The notes below the pieces were generated by a model, which did no database searches, was not told where the DNA came from, and was given only the letters and a program-made list of their open reading frames with translations. Shown piece by piece: positions 29,635 to 42,811 of a DNA stretch of 64,000 nt. A program made the position numbers and the translations under genes. This stretch comes from Symsagittifera roscoffensis (lineage: Eukaryota > Xenacoelomorpha > Acoela > Convolutidae). How positions within the stretch are numbered: the first letter of the stretch is position 1; each line of letters opens with the position of its first letter. The stretch spans positions 41,813,338-41,877,337 of the forward strand of contig NC_087066.1 in NCBI RefSeq assembly GCF_963678635.1. Direction: 5' to 3'.

Positions 29635-31934
29635 AAGTTGCCGGGCCTCAGCCTAAAATCTGCATTATTGGACACCCAATGAACATATGGATTGACAGCG
29701 GATCGTCTATATCCATACTAACACTTGACGACTTGAAGAAAACATTGGGAAGAAAGGGAATCAACTTGAAACAAAACGACATGGAATACGTTGAATTTCG
29801 GGACTACAGCAATAATCGGATCAAAATATTGGGGAGAATGGAGGTTGAGTTAGCATCGAACGGCTGGAAAACAAGAGCGGAAGTCAGGGTCATCGGAGGG
29901 ACCAGACCCTCAATCGTGGGACGTGACTTAATGGGGAAACTCGGACTACAGTTGATGCAAGCAGATACTAGGGGAGAACTGATGAATGTCCAAGGGACGG
30001 ACGCAGGACAGCACATGTGAGACGCAGCAGGCTGGAGAATCGGAAGAAGAGCAAATAGACCCCTGGCAACAATATTTTAGTCAGCTATTCCCAAAACTTT
30101 TTATTAGAATCGAAAAAATTAGAAATTACAAGGTCCAAGCGGAATTTTGTCAAAAATCTCGTACCGGTGCAGCAGAAGGGCCGGAGAGTGCCGGTAACGC
30201 TCCAAGACAAAGTGGATAAAGAGATCGATAAGCTACTAGCCCAGGGACACATAGAAAAATTGCAGGAACGTTCGAATCGATACTTTGTTTCTCCAATTGT
30301 TATTACCATCAAAAAGACGAGTCCGTGAAATTAGCGCAGGATCCTCGAGAACTTAATAAGCAGGTGCATAAAAACAAGTACCAAAAACCCAACATAGAAG
30401 AACTTGTAGATTCAATAGGACAACTTATTTCCGAGAAAAAACAAGGGGAGGTGGACTTAATCACGATGGATTTAACGTACGCGTATGGACAACTACCACT
30501 CAGTGAAGAAACAAGTGTACATTGTAATTTCTCCTTGGTGAGCGGACGGTCGACCGGAACGTACCGGTTTTGTACAGGATTTTACGGGTTAACGTCAATG
30601 CCAGCAGAGTTCCAACGGGTAATGGACTCAATTTTTAACGAATTCCCTCAATCAAACGCTTTCATTGATGATATTTTGGTTACGACCAAGGAAGTTGAAG
30701 TGGAGCATATATCCTTGGTTGAAAAGATTCTTAGAAAATTGAATCGAGAAAACATCTGGCTAAAACTGCCTAAGTGTGAGTTCGCGAAGCGAGAATGCGA
30801 GTGGCTCGGTCATCGTATAAGAGAAACGGGAGTAACGCCTTTGAAACGTAAGACGTCGCCGATTGATGCATTAGCGGCTCCTAAAACAGTAAATCAATTG
30901 AAATCATTCATGGGCTCAATCAACAGCCTTCATAAATACTTAATGGCTATAGCAGAAGTTTCAGCTCCTCTAAGGCCGCTCTTCAGCAAGAAGAGTCATT
31001 ATAACTGGACCGCGGAGTGCGAAAATGCCTTTCAAAACATTAAATTGGGGGTAGCAAACATTTTCGAATTAAAACACTTCGAGATTCACAAAGACATAAG
31101 GGTTGTTTGTGATGCAAGTCACAATGGTCTTGGAGCAGTTTTGGAGCAATTGGGTACAGAAGGGTGGCGCCCAATCTCATTTGCATCACGATATTTAAAC
31201 GCAGCAGAGAAAAAATACTACACTAACGAGCTCGAAATGTTAGCAGTTGTATGGGGGGCCGAATACTTCAGAAACTACATTCTAGGAAGACATTTTATGT
31301 AATTACAGACCATAAAGCTCTAATTTCTTTACTCAACGGGAAAAATAAGAAAAACAAAACTCTATTTTCAAGATTAACACGATGGCTAGATAGATTTATT
31401 CCGTTTGACTTTGTCATAGAACATAAACCAGGTGCAAAAATCAGACTCGCGGATTATTTGTCAAGACACCCTAGCGAACCCCCAAAACCTATAAGCCAGT
31501 ACGATAACTTATTCACCGTCGCAAAACTAGTTTCAATGAAAAAATCCCTTGATTTTACAAATAATCCTAAATCCCTTGGTAAGAGAAACAATATCAAAAC
31601 CAAAGAAACTGGTTCTAAACAGTCTAGACATTTTTCGTCCAATCAGAATCAAGAACGGAAAACATGCTTACGCATAACGACGGTTGAGGGCGGAAAGTCA
31701 TGCTTGAAGACACAGACCAATAGGAAGCGATCAACTTGCATACTGCATACATCAACGAAATCCAAGGGAAATTCGGTGTGCTCTATATATCATTCCCTTG
31801 GAAGACGGTTCAAACAACCTAACTTACAAAAATCAGACAAAATCTACAATAACTCAAAATTTTCTCTTCCAGTTATAGAAATAGATTCTAAAGTTAACTC
31901 TCCAATTAGATTAGATGGAAATTTGAATGAGTAG
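29631..31934 (+). pseudogene. Gypsy 2 protease, reverse transcriptase and RNase H, broken
   Basis: Protease motif IWIDSGSSISIL with IVGRDLM downstream (DSG in place of the commoner DTG). The RT frame 30,325-31,302 has MDLTYAYGQLPL, TGFYGLTSMPAEFQRVM and catalytic FIDDILV. RNase H begins VVCDASHNGLGAVLEQ and NELEMLAVVW. It shifts frame near 31,290 to YVITDHKALISLL and ADYLSRHPS, so all four acidic positions are present but in two frames. A frameshift also lies between protease and RT (30,020-30,325). Confidence 0.88.
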
Positions 31935-32063
31935 CAATGAAATCACTGTTATAAACCCAGAATTAGAAGCCATTACAAAAAACACACGGGATTCAAAAAA
32001 TAACACAGTACTTTCTATTCTTTCAAAATTTCCAGGCCAACTATTTCCTACTATTAACCCTAA

Positions 32064-33000
32064 TTAACAAATTATGTCCATCATTCCACGCGATTGTAAA
32101 GTCATCAAGAAATCCAAAGCGTTACCGGAATTATTTAACTTGGAAATTATTGCTTCCAATCTTGCGGTGGACGTCAATTTACTCAAATCAAAAGAGGCAC
32201 TGCAGAAGAAAACAAACCTTAAGGAGGAACTGAAGAATTGGGGAAGTACTGAGCCCAATATGCCAATAACCTGTCACTGAAAGATGACTGCGTGTAGTTA
32301 GACGGACGGCTAGTCATTCCTCTACAACTACAAGTTCCGATCGAGACGAGAATGCACTTCTACCACCATGGGAAGAGAAATATGTTTGAGGCAGCGCGGG
32401 ATGTATGGTACCCTTATTGTACCGTAGTCTGGCAGCGAAGGCCACGTACTGTCAACAGTGCACGGATGCGGGTAAGAACTTAAAAACTCTGTTACCCAAG
32501 GGAGACGTAGGAAAAGTCCCTGAACCAAGGGAACCGAATGAATTTCTACAGTTGGATTTCTGGGGGCCAATAAGCTACTTAAACGAAAGTAGGAAATATG
32601 TCTTAGTTGCTACAGACCGTTTTTCACAGTGGCCATCAGCGATGGTTACTACCACCAACACTTCCGATAAAGTTTTAAAATTTATCGGTAAAAACATCAC
32701 TCAACATGGAGTACCTCGGAAAATTCACGTAGACCAGGGATCATATTTCACATCTAATGAGTTGAAAAGCTTCTGTAATAGCGAAGGTACCGAGCTAGTT
32801 TACTCCCCAGTGAACGATCACCGGGGCACGGGTTCAGTTGAAAGAACGATAGGAAGCCTGAAGAACTTTGTTCTCACCTATGCATCCGAAAAGGAGCATG
32901 AATCTTTAAAGTTTATGGTCGATAAAGCGTTGGGCGCGTTACGGTTTTCCCAAAAAAGCAACGACTCAGCTGACTCCTTTTGAAGCACACCATGGCCGGG
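32064..33000 (+). pseudogene. Gypsy 2 integrase, broken
   Basis: The H2C2 region near 32,340-32,470 (HFYHHGKRNMFEAARDV, then CQQCTDAGKN) is split by a frame change at about 32,405. The core frame holds LQLDFWGP, HVDQGSYFTS and GSVERTIG with the D, D and E residues in order. Confidence 0.87.
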
Positions 33001-34105
33001 AGACAAACACCACCTTACGTCACCTCACGAAAAAACCAAGTCTGATAAATCTAAACTGGGAAAACGTCTTAAAACAAAAACGTTTGAGTTTAGACGAAAT
33101 TGACCCCGAAGTGAGCACGATCGCATTTCCCCAACACGCAAACTGGGGGAGAAATCAGACCTTGTGTACGCTCCGGCGTTAAGAAATGCACCTCTAATCC
33201 TCGATACCGACCAACAAATGGAGACTGGCCAAGAGAACGAATCGGTGACTCAGCCAACAATCCAAAGGAGTGGAAGTACAGGAGACCTCTACAAGCGTAC
33301 TACCAGCCGACCCTAAATTGGTATAAACTCGTAAAATCTAATGATATTTCCGAATCTAAACATACCATCAAACTGAAAAACAGGTCTGTGCTTAGGAAAA
33401 AAGCCGTGAGTAAAACCGAAGAAGACTCTGCCAAAGAAACGAAAGCCGGCCACACTTAAAGAAAAGCTCGAAAGTGTAAAAAAAAGGTAACAGAAAGCCC
33501 AAAGTCAAAGCGGCCTAAAGCAAATAAGCCACCACCTTTAGTAGCATATCAATCCGAAAGCTCGGACAGTGAGGACCACCAACCATTAAGGACGTTACCA
33601 GCAAGACTACAAGTCGAGATTTCGGCAAGGCATGAGGCAATCGCGGCAGGACAAGGAACAAGTGGCAGGTCAACTCAGGAGGAGCACGGAACGGGAATGG
33701 GAGTGAGAACTAAAACTACAAAAGTCAAACGAGGAAAAGGGAACCGGACAGACAGGCGTTAGTTGCAAGGGAGTGCCTTACAAACAGCAGCCAAGTGGAA
33801 GAAGGAGAGTCAGGGAGCCAAAGTGAAAACTCAGGAACACGAAGGAGCACAAGAAGAAGAAAGCCAGTGGACAAAATGGGAGGAGTTATGATAGAGAATA
33901 TCTAAGGGGTGGAGAAGATAAGGAAATATCCAGTGAAAGGCAACAAGTAAACTTCAAACTCATAACCCAGGGAGAGGGATGGCCATAAGCCTAAAAACTC
34001 AAATTCAAGTCCTGATGTGTTAGTTACGACGGCAGATCTAAAGGTCACTACATATTATTTTAAATTTAAATTACTATGTATTTAAAGTTTACATCCGTAC
34101 GGAAT
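33001..34105 (+). pseudogene. Gypsy 2 post-integrase region, decayed
   Basis: No long frame, but a Ser/Asp/Glu-rich stretch near 33,540-33,580 resembles the acidic tail ORF of gypsy 3 (43,157-43,516). No envelope-like features. Confidence 0.45.
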
Positions 34106-34329
34106 TGTGAGGGGCTACATATATAATTTTGTTGCTATCCATTATGATTTATATTCTTGAGAGTTTAACTATTATGACTAAGTTCATATTAATTTGGTAC
34201 CTGCCTGTCAGTCAGTCTAGGTCTGTCTAGTCTGCTATTTGTTGACCTCTAGTTCAATTTCTTCTTTATGCGAAGTAGAAACAAGTTGAATTTAATCTTT
34301 AACCGTAAAGTTTTAACTATTCCTTGTTA
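34106..34329 (+). repeat. Gypsy 2, 3' LTR
   Basis: 224 bp, followed by CCGC. Confidence 0.9.
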
Positions 34330-34333
34330 CCGC

Positions 34334-35069
34334 ATCTAAAGCAATATTTATTTTTAACAAAAATACGTTAATTTCTCCGTTAAAAATGACTGAAAAAGAT
34401 GCTTAAAAACCAGTGGCAGACGATATAGAATCTACAACCAAAACTAACCAAAATAGATTCCTTGCTTATCATCTGTTTTAAAAACTGAATTGTTATCCTT
34501 ACGAATATTGCAATGGAATGAATTAGTTTCAATTTCTTCTCTTAATTGATTGATTTTAATAAGTTGTTCTTAAAAAACAGTTTGCCGATTGTATTTTTTC
34601 CTAATTTAAGTGCTGGGAAATCATTTCGTAAATATCCAAAAACTAGTGCTTTTTGTTAATATTAAAATTTTGTGGCTTATAGACCAATTTGCATATAACA
34701 AACGTTACTCACTCGAAACAAGACCAAAAACAAAAAGTTTGTACCGGTTTTACTCGACACTGAAAAAACTTTTGGAATTTTTTTAATAAACATTGAAAGC
34801 TTTCAGATTGCTATATCACTCGGCCTAATCTGTTGATTCTTTGTGGATCTGATTTTGATAGAAAGTATGATAGAAAAAACTTAAATTCGCACGAAGAAAA
34901 GATTGTTACCCATTTTCAGCAGCCGCAAAAACAACATAAGTTGAAGCAGCATCTTGCAGCACCCCAAAAAGAATAAAAAAAGGACAACCGGTTACTGTGC
35001 TAGTAGCATAGAATGGTCCGACCATAATCTTTAAAAAGAACTATAAAAAGGTTTTTGTCTGCGTGGTTT
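34334..35069. repeat. Intron spacer with a Family 3-like fragment
   Basis: Between the two gypsy elements. The segment about 34,790-34,870 ('attgaaagctttcag...tatcactcgg') resembles the Family 3 block at 44,265-44,340. The rest is featureless. Confidence 0.35.
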
Positions 35070-35306
35070 TGAGATAGGGACCAGTTTTGAGTTTATGTAT
35101 GTGCTACCAATTGTTCTAGATAGCCACCAGTTTGAGTTTATGTAAGTGCTATCAATTCTTCTTTCTGTCTGGGGACCTGTTGTCTTGACCTTGCGATCTC
35201 TAATGTCCGATGGGATCTGAAATAAAAGAGTGCAGTAAGATTTCGATTTGATGCCTAACCGTTTGTCTACAATACAATTTATTAACAACCTTTTTGATTT
35301 TCTACA
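35070..35306 (+). repeat. Gypsy 3, 5' LTR
   Basis: 237 bp. It contains an internal partial duplication of a 'ccagtttgagtttatgtaagtgctatcaatt'-type segment and AATAAA near 35,221. Confidence 0.9.
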
Positions 35307-35309
35307 GAA

Positions 35310-36300
35310 AAAAGGAGGGGGGAAAAATCCACTAAACATAGTAGCATTTTGGAAACACGAACGCCGGAACCTCCAGTCTATTGGGAGGAGTGGATAATTA
35401 AATTTCACTGGGGGATGATAGCAAAACACGACATTGATCCCGATGATTTCTGATTTGCGAGTACTCTAAATAGGGCGGCTATCACGGCGTTGCCTGAAGA
35501 AGTCAATGGAAAAAACCGTCTCGATTCAGAAAAGAAGTTAAAGTCTAATCTATATCTTTGTATCGGAGACGAGGCGCAACGGATATTCAAAGCACGAAAA
35601 CCGACGGTTAACATTAAAACGGTACGGTACCCACGGGTCCTGGATGAGATCCTAAATGTTTTCCAACGTGAGAGGAATGTAACTCATGAACGGGGACTCT
35701 TCTACGGACGAAAACAACGCGAGAACGAAACGCTCGAAAAATTTCATGCGGAGCTAAGCGCCCTATCAGGAAGATGTGATTTTGCAAATGCGGCCGAAAA
35801 TGTTTTTTGATATTTTCATTATGAATATGCGGGAATCGGATTGCCAACGAGAATTATCACGATCAACTAAGTTACCTGAGGAAGTTCACCGGATCGCCTT
35901 ATCATATGAACGTGGTGAGCGCGCATACAAATCATATACGGGAAAACCAGCTTCATCAGCTCCGGCAATCTCAATAAAACAGGAACCGGTAAATAATATA
36001 AGAAGGGGACAAGGATTTTTTCGAGGTCGAGGACGTGGGAGACGTGGAGGATACACCCAAGGATCAAGTAGTAGTGGAGGAAGCGGAAATAACCGTAGGC
36101 GTTACAATTGCGACGCACCAAATTTTACCCTGGATCACATCGCTAGCTGTCCTGCAAAGGGAGCAACATGTAACTCCCTTTGGGACATTTTGAACGAACA
36201 TGTCGAGGAATTAGAAGAGGTACTAACCAATGGAGAGGACGAGGACGAGTCGGATTGGTTAGGGAGGAAAATGAGCATCATCAGAGTACGCAGAACGTAA
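35310..36300 (+). pseudogene. Gypsy 3 gag, broken
   Basis: The start region is lost (no ATG before GGGKNP-like codons). Capsid-like pieces include SNLYLCIGDEAQRIF, RYPRVLDEILNVFQRERN and ENETLEKFHAELSALSGRCD. An Arg/Gly-rich linker and a Cys-rich nucleocapsid follow, ending in GHFERTCRG in another frame. Clearly related to gypsy 2 gag. Confidence 0.8.
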
Positions 36301-39300
36301 ATGAATTAAATGAAGACCCAGTGTCGTGGGTGAAACAGCAGGGGTGCGGGGAAAATGAATCCATGACGTCCGGGAAGAAGATGTGGTTGTGGATAGATAG
36401 TGGATCCCCAATGACTATTTTCAGCATAAACGACCTAAAAACAACGTTAGGTAAAGCAAATATTCAACTACAGCCGTCAAAAGAGGAACTTCTGGATAAC
36501 AATAACAATCGAATAAACATACTGGGGAAGGTAACAGTGATGATGTCATTAAATGGCTGGACAGCACCAGCACAAGTGTCAGTAATATCCGGAAATCATC
36601 AGTCAATCCTGGGGCGCGATCTGATGGGCACCATGGGCCTCGAGTTAGTCCAACGGAAGAAAATGATGGGAATCACAGGGGAAGGGATCAGTCAAGAGGA
36701 GGAGGAATACGACGAATTGCAAACATACTTCTGTAAGTTCTATCCAAATTTGTTTACTAAGGATAGGGAAGATCCGGAATGCGAAACTAAGAGCTGAATT
36801 GTTTGAAAATTTAAAGCCTATACAACAAAAAGGTGGCAGGGTGCCAATCAGTCTACAAGATAAGGTGGATAAAAAAATTCATCGGCTGATGAATGAAGGG
36901 CATATCGTAAAACTACAAGAGTGCTCAGATAAGTATTTCGTCTCTCCTATCGTCATTACAGTGAAAAAAGACGGAAGTATAAAATTAGCACTGGAACCAA
37001 GAGAATTGAACAAACAGGTACACAAGAATAAGTACCAAATGCCAAATATTGACGAATTAATTGATGGAGTAAGTCAAATTATCGCGGAAAAAAAATCGGG
37101 GAACGTATACTTTACAACATTGGATTTCACATATGCGTACGGACAAGTCGCATTAGAACAAAAAACGAGGGAGCAATGCAATTTCTCACTAGTCGGTGGT
37201 AAATCCACGGGGACTTATCGTTTTAAAAACGGATTTTACGGACTTACGTCAATGCCGGCGGAATTCCAGAAGGTAAAGGATAATTTAATTAAGGAGTTCC
37301 CACAAGCTAACGCGTTTATTGATGATATCTTAATTGCTTCAAAAGGAGCTAAGATCGAACACATTGCGTTGGTGGAAAAGATATTGAAAAAGCTGGATGT
37401 CTCAATGTCGCGTTAAAATTGCGAAAAAGCGAATTTGCGAAAACGGAGTGCGAATGGCTCGGGTTTCGAATTGGGGAAAGTGGTATCACGCCCTTAGTAA
37501 GAAAAACATAAGCAATAGAAGACTTGAAAACCCCAAAATCTTGAAAGCAGTTGAAATCTTTGATGGGTTCACTACACAGCTTACACAAATTTTTACCCAA
37601 ACTCGCAGAATTAAGCGCACCGTTTAGGCCACTACTACGTCAAAATAACGATTTTGTCCTGACACCCGTTTGCGAAAATGCGTTCCAACAATTAAAATCG
37701 CTAGTGAAAAATATTTTCGAACTACGACACTTCGACATTCACCGTGAAACTAGAATTATTTGTGACGCTAGTCACGATGGCCTAGGGGCCGTTTTAGAAC
37801 AGTATAGCGCATCCGGGTGGCACCCGATTTCGTTTGCATCCCGTTATCTTAATCCGGCTGAGAAAAAATACTCCACAAACGAATTAGAATTACTCGTGGT
37901 AGTGTGGGCCACGAAAGATTTTCAAAATTATATATACGGTCGGTATTTCACAGTCATATCTGACCATAAAGCGCTACTTACGTTGCTGAATTCGTCACCG
38001 AAAGGAAATAAAACGTTTTTCAGTCGATTAACTCGATGGTATAATCGACTGGTGCCATACGACTTTAAAGTTGAACGTAGACAATGGTCAAAATTGGGGA
38101 TGGCTGACTATTTGTCTCGGTTTCCGTCCGCAGAGGCACCCGAGACAAGTCATTACGATGAAAATTTTACAGTAGGGAAGATAAGAATGATAAACGCGGC
38201 GTTGAGGCCCAAGGATAAAATGAAGCCTAGGGGTCAGGAAGTGAATAACATCAAGCCAAAACCGACGGTAGGGGGCAAACAGTCATGTTTCGACACAGCG
38301 AAATCAGTTTCATCCAATGAGAATGAAAGAAAATACGAATATGCAAACATTCACCGTGAGCACGAACGCTCAATAGAGGGCGTGTTTACATGCAACCGGC
38401 GGTTAACCAATCAGCGTCGAGATATTTGCATACCGGCGGAAATATGCAAATACCGAAGAATGAGATTCAGACTTTGTTCTCATTGCTTAAATTACAGTTG
38501 CAAGCATAAAAAAATGATCAAATACTATCGCAATCCTTCCAGTTCAACTAATTACAACAGCAAGCCTTCTACGTTGAAAATTTACAGTTGCAAACCACCC
38601 ATCTTACAAGATTACAGTGAAGAGCCACTTACTTTGAAGATTTACAGTAGCAAAGATTACAGTGATAAGCCATTTACTTTAAAAAATTACAGTAGCAAAA
38701 CCCTAATTCGGAATAACTTGAGTAACTCAAAATATTTAAAAAAATGAGCAATTCGCCTGAGAAAATGATCCTCCAACTTCGGCTATAGTCAAAACATCAA
38801 CTAATTTGGGAAATGTGAATCTAAACGTTGTACTGAACCGCCTAAATCAACCTCCTAGCGTTAGTTTGGATTCCGATATTGAAATGATACCACCCGAAAA
38901 ACTTGATTTTAAACAGACTAATTCTAAAAAACTAAATACAATTATATCTTTTCCACACCAGTTCCCCGGTTTATCTTACCCACTTGTACAAAATGAAAAT
39001 TGAATCTACTCTATAGTGCCATCGGATAGTAAAATAGTGAAGAAAATTGAACACCCTGAAGTGTTGAATTTAAAATTGATTGAAGCAAACATTGAAAAAG
39101 ACCCAATTATGAAAACCATCAGACATAACATCAGAGACAAAAACCCACGAGCAAAGGAGTTTATTACAAGATTAGGACAATACTACGCCCAGCATTACAA
39201 CGATTTCGCAGTACGTGAGAATTGCCTGTGGATGGACGGCCGGTTAGCAATACCGAAGGATCTATCATCAGCAACTCTGAACCGCCTACATTACAACCAT

Positions 39301-39680
39301 CATGGGCGGGACAAAATGTTCGCTGCCGCAAAGGACGTGTGGATTCCCCTGATGCATCGAAATATCGCGGCCACAGCAAAATACTGCAAAAGTTGCTTAG
39401 AAGCAGGTAAAAACCTTAAACCGGAGATTCCGAAAAGTGACATGGGGGAAACGTATGTTCCTAAGGAACCAAATGATTTGGTCCAATTATATTTCTGGGG
39501 TCCAGTAATTATGTAAGGGGTCGGAAAAAGTATGTACTTGTAGCAGTAGATACCTTCTCGCATTGGCCGTCGGCGTATGTTTGTTCAAGCAATAAATCGA
39601 AAAATGTATTGAAGTTCCTAAGGAAGTACATAAATACTCATGGACACCCAAAAAAATTGCACATGGATCAAGCCACGTGG
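36180..39680 (+). pseudogene. Gypsy 3 protease and first copy of the pol block
   Basis: Protease LWIDSGSPMTIF with SILGRDLM. RT includes TLDFTYAYGQVAL, NGFYGLTSMPAEFQ and FIDDILI, with a frame change near 37,394 where one C is missing relative to the second copy. RNase H includes ICDASHDGLGAVLEQ, NELELLVVVW, SDHKALLTLL and ADYLSRFPS. The H2C2 region is intact (HYNHHGRDKMFAAAKDVW, then CKSCLEAGKN), but the integrase core is cut off by the duplication junction at about 39,680. Confidence 0.87.
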
Positions 39681-42600
39681 TGATGAAGCGCATATCGTAA
39701 AATTACAAGAGTGCTCAGATAAGTATTTTGTCTCTCCTATCGTCATTACAGTGAAAAAAGACGGAAGTATAAAATTAGCACTGGAATCAAGAAAATTGAA
39801 CAAACAGGTACACAAGAATAAGTACCAAATGCCAAGTGTTGACGAATTAATAGACAGAGTAAGTCAGATTATCGCGAAAAAAAAATCGGGGAATGTATAC
39901 TTTACAACACTGGATTTCACATAAGCGTACGGACAAGTCGCATTAGAACAAAAAACGAGCAGCAATGCAATTTCTCACTAGTCGGTGGTAAATCCACGGG
40001 GACTTATCGTTTTAAAAACGGATTTTATGGACTTACGTCAATGCCGGCGGAATTCCAGAAGGTAAATGATAATTTAATTAAGGAGTTCCCCCAAACTAAC
40101 GCGTTTATTGATGATATCTTAATTGCTTCAAAAGGAGCTAAGATCGAACACATTGCGTTGGTGGAAAAAATATCGAAAAAGCTGGATGTCTCCAATGTCG
40201 CGTTGAAATTGCGAAGATGCAAATTTGCGAAAACGGAGTGCAAATGGCTCAGATGTCAAATTGGGGAAAGTGGTATCACGCCCTTAGTAAGAAAAACACA
40301 AGCAATAGAAGACTTGAAAACCCCAAAATCTTGAAAGCAGTTGAAATCTTTGATGGGTTCACTACACAGTTTACACAAATTTTAACCCAAACTCGCAGAA
40401 TTAAGCGCACCGTTAAGGCCACTACTAAGTGAAAATAACGATTTTGTCTGGACACCCATTTGCGAAAATGCGTTCAAACAATTAAAATCGCTAGTGGAAA
40501 ATATTGTCGAACTACGACACTTCGACATTCACCGTGAAACTAGAATTATTTGTGACGCTAGTCACGATGGCCTAGGGGCCGTTTTAGAACAGTATGGCGC
40601 ATCCGGGTGGCACCCGATTTCGTTTGCATCCCGTTATCTTAATCCGGCTGAGAAAAAATACTCCACAAACGAATTAAAATTACTCGCGGTAGTGTGGGCC
40701 ACGGAAGATTTTCGAAATTATATATACGGTCGGTATTTCACAGTCATATCTGACCATAAAGCGCTACTTACGTTGTTGAATTCGTCACCGAAAGGAAATA
40801 TAACGTTTTTCAGTCGATTAACTCGATGGTATGATCGACTGGTGCCATACGACTTTAAAGTTGAACATAAACAAGGGTCGAAATTGGGGATGGCTGACTA
40901 TTTGTCTCGGTTTCCGTCCGCAGAGGCACCCGAGACAAGTCATTACGATGAAAACTTTACAGTAGCAAAGATAAGAATGATAAACGCGGCGTTGAGGCCC
41001 AAGGATAAAATTAAGCCTAGGGGTCACGAAGTGAATAACATCAAGCCAAAACCGACGGTAGGGGGCGAACAGTCATGTTTCGACACAGCGAAATCAGTTT
41101 CATCCAATGAGAATGAAAGAAAAGACGAATATGCAAACATTCACCGTGAGCACGAACGCTCAATAGAGGGCGTGTTTACATGCAACCGGCAGTTAACCAA
41201 TCAGCGTCGAGATATTTGCATACCGGCGGAAATATGCAAATACCGAAGAACGAGATTCAGACTTTGTTTTCATTGCTTAAATTACAGTTGCAAGCATAAA
41301 AAAATGATCAAATACTATCGCAATCCTTCCAGTTCAACTAATTACAACAGCAAGCCTTCTACGTTGAAAATTTACAGTTGCAAACCAACCATTTACAAGA
41401 TTACAGTGAAGAGCCACTTACTTTGAAGATTTACAGTAGCAAAGATTACAGTGAAAAGCCATTTACTTTAAAAAATTACAGTAGCAAAACCCTAATTCGG
41501 AATATCTTGAGTAACTCAAAATATTTAAAAAAATGAGCAATTCGCCTGAGAAAATGATCCTCCAACTTCGGCTATAGTCAAAACATCAACTAATTTGGGA
41601 AATGTGAATCTAAACGTTGTACTGAACCGCCTAAATCAACCTCCTAGCGTTAGTTTGGATTCCGATATTGAAATGATACCACCCGAAAAACTTGATTTTA
41701 AACAGACTAATTCTAAAAAACTAAATACAATTATATCTTTTCCACACCAGTTCCCCGGTTTATCTTACCCACTTGTACAAAATGAAAATTGAATCTACTC
41801 TATAGTGCCATCGGATAGTAAAATAGTGAAGAAAATTGAACACCCGGAAGTGTTGAATTTGAAATTGTTTGAAGCAAACATTGAAAAAGACCCAATTATG
41901 AAAACCATCAGAGATAACATCAGAGACAAAAACCCACGAGCAAAGGAGTTTATTACAAGATTAGGACAATACTACGCCCACCATTACAACGATTTCGCAG
42001 TACGTGAGAATTGCCTGTGGATGGACGGCCGGTTAGCAATACCGAAGGATCTATCATCAGCAACACTGAACCGCCTACATTACAACCATCATGGGCGGGA
42101 CAAAATGTTCGCTGCCGCAAAGGACGTGTGGATTCCCCTGATGCATCGAAATATCGCGGCCACAGCAAAATACTGCAAAAGTTGCTTAGAAGCAGGTAAA
42201 AACCTTAAACCGGAGATTCCGAAAAGTGACATGGGGGAAACGTATGTTCCTAAGGAACCAAATGATTTGGTCCAATTAGATTTCTGGGGTCCAGTAAATT
42301 ATGTAAGGGGTCGGAAAAAGTTTGTACTTGTAGCAGTAGATACCTTCTCGCATTGGTCGTCGGCGTATGTTTGTTCAAGCAATAAATCAAAAAATGTATT
42401 GAAGTTCCTAAGGAAGTACATAAAAACTCATGGGGACCCAAGGAAATTGCACATGGATCAAGCCAAGTGGTTTTTCTCTAACGAATTTCAAAATTTCTGT
42501 AACTACGAAGGTATCGAACTTATTTAATCTCCGGTTAAGGATCATCGTGCGACAGGAATGGTTGAACGGACTATTGGGTGGATAAAAAATTACGTGTTGA

Positions 42601-42800
42601 CTTATCTTCAGGAAAATAAAAACTACAAGTTTGGAGCAATGATATCCCGTGCGCTTAGTGCATTGCGTTTCGTGCCACATTCTAAAACAAAATAACGCCT
42701 TTCGAAGCATACCATGGCCGAGAAGCAAATACAGCACTTCGAAATTTAACAAAAAAGCCGTCATTGAAAAACTTAAATTGGAACAATGTTGTTAACCAAA
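39681..42800 (+). pseudogene. Gypsy 3 second copy of the pol block and integrase core
   Basis: Repeats the RT, RNase H and H2C2 segments almost exactly. It has its own lesions: TAA at 39,922-39,924 in the RT where the first copy reads Tyr, and a frameshift near 39,960. The integrase core continues past the duplicated block: LVQLDFWGP, HMDQAKWFFS, a TAA near 42,525, then GMVERTIG. Confidence 0.87.
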
Positions 42801-42811
42801 AGTTATCTTGA

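Larger units (their letters stand above)
28274..34329 (+). mobile_element. Ty3/gypsy LTR retrotransposon 2 (antisense to the cadherin gene)
   Basis: 6,056 bp. LTRs at 28274-28502 and 34106-34329 start TGTGAG and end TTA, with the 4-bp duplication CCGC outside (28270-28273 and 34330-34333). The primer-binding candidate TGGAGCAGCCAGCAG follows the 5' LTR directly and is nearly the same as in gypsy 1. Gag, protease, RT, RNase H and integrase follow in gypsy order. The LTRs are visibly more diverged (roughly a tenth of positions plus indels) than those of the other two elements, so this is the oldest of the three. Confidence 0.92.
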
